Of a stretch of 5,406 nt of DNA, positions 4,789 to 5,406 are shown piece by piece; position 1 is the first letter of the stretch; every line of letters begins with the position of its first letter. The stretch spans positions 1-5,406 of the forward strand of contig JACOZA010000033.1 in the NCBI GenBank assembly GCA_016181565.1, written 5' to 3'. This DNA comes from Candidatus Sungiibacteriota bacterium (GTDB lineage Bacteria > Patescibacteriota > Minisyncoccia > Sungbacterales > JACQCQ01). The position numbers and the translations under genes are program-made. The notes under the pieces were generated by a model. That model was not told the DNA's origin. It did no database searches and saw only the letters and a list, made by a program, of their open reading frames with translations.

Positions 4789-4986
4789 ATGAAGCAGACA
4801 ACGACGTTTCTCATAATTCTTGCCGCGATAGTCATCCCGCCTCTCCTCGGGACGATTTTCCGCCGTTGGATTCTGCCCAAGCCCAAGGGGCCGCTGGAGA
4901 ATATCACCAAAGAAGCCGAAGAAGCTAAGAAACTGCTTGAAGAGACACAAAAACAAATTGAAGAAAACAAAAACCGCCCCGTCTGA
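4789..4986 (+). CDS. 65-aa single-pass membrane protein with coiled-coil tail
   Basis: ATG at 4789, TGA at 4984-4986. Residues 6-24 form one TM helix (TFLIILAAIVIPPLLGTIF), followed by RR at 25-26 and a Pro/Lys turn (PKPKGP, 30-35). Residues 36-62 are a charged, Glu/Lys-rich amphipathic helix (for example EAEEAKKLLEETQKQIEE) that should form a short coiled coil. The basic residues after the helix suggest an N-out orientation with a cytoplasmic coiled coil, so it could be a membrane tether or an oligomer-forming adaptor. The TM core matches the 38-aa protein at 2561. No strong ribosome binding site is visible; see the possible promoter at 4746. The last codons (for Arg-Pro-Val and the stop) are inside the terminator hairpin. 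The family is not one I can name. Confidence 0.75.
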   Translation: MKQTTTFLIILAAIVIPPLLGTIFRRWILPKPKGPLENITKEAEEAKKLLEETQKQIEENKNRPV

Positions 4987-4998
4987 CGGGGCGGTTTT
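4971..4998. terminator. bidirectional intrinsic terminator overlapping a stop codon
   Basis: AAACCGCCCCG (4971-4981) pairs perfectly with CGGGGCGGTTT (4987-4997), with the loop TCTGA carrying the TGA stop at 4984-4986. On +, TTTT at 4995-4998 follows the GC stem; on -, the complement of the A-rich run at 4960-4973 gives a long T-rich tail. It can thus end both the 65-aa gene and the convergent DUF4015-type gene, whose stop is at 5025. Confidence 0.9.
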
Positions 4999-5024
4999 CG
5001 CAAAGACCGTAAGAGAAAATCAAC

Positions 5025-5406
5025 TCACTCTTTTTTAAGCGCTGCTTCGTCGTAAGTATTTTCCGGATCCCACAGGAGCCAGCCGGAGGCTCCCGCCGTT
5101 TCCGCCGCGTCAATTTGGGCTCGCACGGCGCCGACGCCATAATAAATCCCGCGTGACGTATCCACGCCAAGATCAAAGCTCTGCAGCCACGGGCGGATTT
5201 TAGCATCACTGCGCTTTTCATGATTATAAATAACCTCCGACGAAGTCGCTGACGAAGTGCTGGCGATTTTTCCCGCTAGAATATCGCTCGCCATGTAAAC
5301 TGAACGTTCCACCACAATGGATGGATTGGCTGACGCCACGGTTGAGGTGCCCTTGGCCCTATAAGGCAGCCACACCCCCGCTAAATTGCGCAGAGGATCG
5401 GCTGGA
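5025..5406 (-). CDS. putative glycoside hydrolase, DUF4015 type (C-terminal part; runs off the window)
   Basis: The frame has no stop up to the right edge, so 126 C-terminal residues are visible and the start lies beyond 5406. A GTG at 5373-5375 is in frame, but the codons before it (reading DPLRNLAG) continue sensibly, so it is internal. The segment 'KIRPWLQSFDLG', then 'VRAQIDAAETAG' and 'SGWLLWDPENTY' near the end, matches the C-terminal strand-helix-strand pattern of DUF4015 (PF13200) putative glycosyl hydrolases, TIM-barrel proteins common in candidate-phyla genomes. The W-L-L-W-[DN]-P motif is characteristic. Members are usually secreted or membrane-anchored, and their substrates are largely unknown. 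A Ser/Thr/Ala-rich insert (near IASTSSATSSE) may be a loop. The bidirectional terminator at 4971-4998 lies 27 bases past the stop. Confidence 0.8.
   Translation of the reverse strand, partial: PADPLRNLAGVWLPYRAKGTSTVASANPSIVVERSVYMASDILAGKIASTSSATSSEVIYNHEKRSDAKIRPWLQSFDLGVDTSRGIYYGVGAVRAQIDAAETAGASGWLLWDPENTYDEAALKKE

Noticed and set aside
4539..5003. Minus-strand 154-codon frame across two small genes
   Set aside because: It runs through two terminators and opposite two better-supported genes with signal peptide or TM helix; the product is Arg/Ser-rich.

Overview
The window is about 5.4 kb of bacterial DNA. It looks most like a candidate-phyla (Patescibacteria/Parcubacteria-type) genome, but this is inferred from style and not proven. 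The hints are a pilin-like C-terminus with an 'FCIESRG' core, the tail of a DUF4015-type putative glycoside hydrolase, short palindromes such as CCTGCCGGCAGG between genes, several very small membrane or exported proteins, and a tRNA gene without an encoded CCA.

Left part (1-1115): a fragment resembling the C-terminal part of a type IV pilin-like protein (+, 46-270) converges on a membrane protein gene (-, 267-989), and their stop codons share the four bases TTAA. The membrane protein has about six TM helices and looks like the sensor half of a histidine kinase. It ends just after a degenerate H-box in which Thr stands at the phosphoacceptor His position. A minus-strand tRNA-Thr(CGU) gene lies upstream of it (1044-1115).

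Middle (1116-1607): about 490 bases without a convincing gene, holding at least six inverted repeats (1168-1199, 1279-1294, 1346-1384, 1388-1421, 1434-1453, 1496-1537). They look like REP-type palindromic elements or a structured transcript.

Right part (1608-5406): all genes are on the + strand except the last. In order they are a 286-aa exported Gly-rich protein with a glycine-zipper segment and a short collagen-like stretch; a 38-aa membrane protein; a strong hairpin/terminator; apolipoprotein N-acyltransferase (lnt) with an intact Glu-Lys-Cys triad; an 83-aa exported protein with a good promoter candidate and Shine-Dalgarno site; a terminator; a 65-aa membrane protein with a coiled-coil tail, whose TM segment clearly resembles that of the 38-aa protein; and a bidirectional terminator. 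The partial DUF4015-type gene comes in on the minus strand and runs off the right edge.

How the genes may work together: this stretch is about the cell envelope (lipoprotein N-acylation, exported low-complexity proteins, small anchored proteins, a putative surface glycoside hydrolase). The most unusual feature is that lnt is flanked on each side by an exported-protein / small-membrane-protein pair, and the two small membrane proteins appear to be paralogues.
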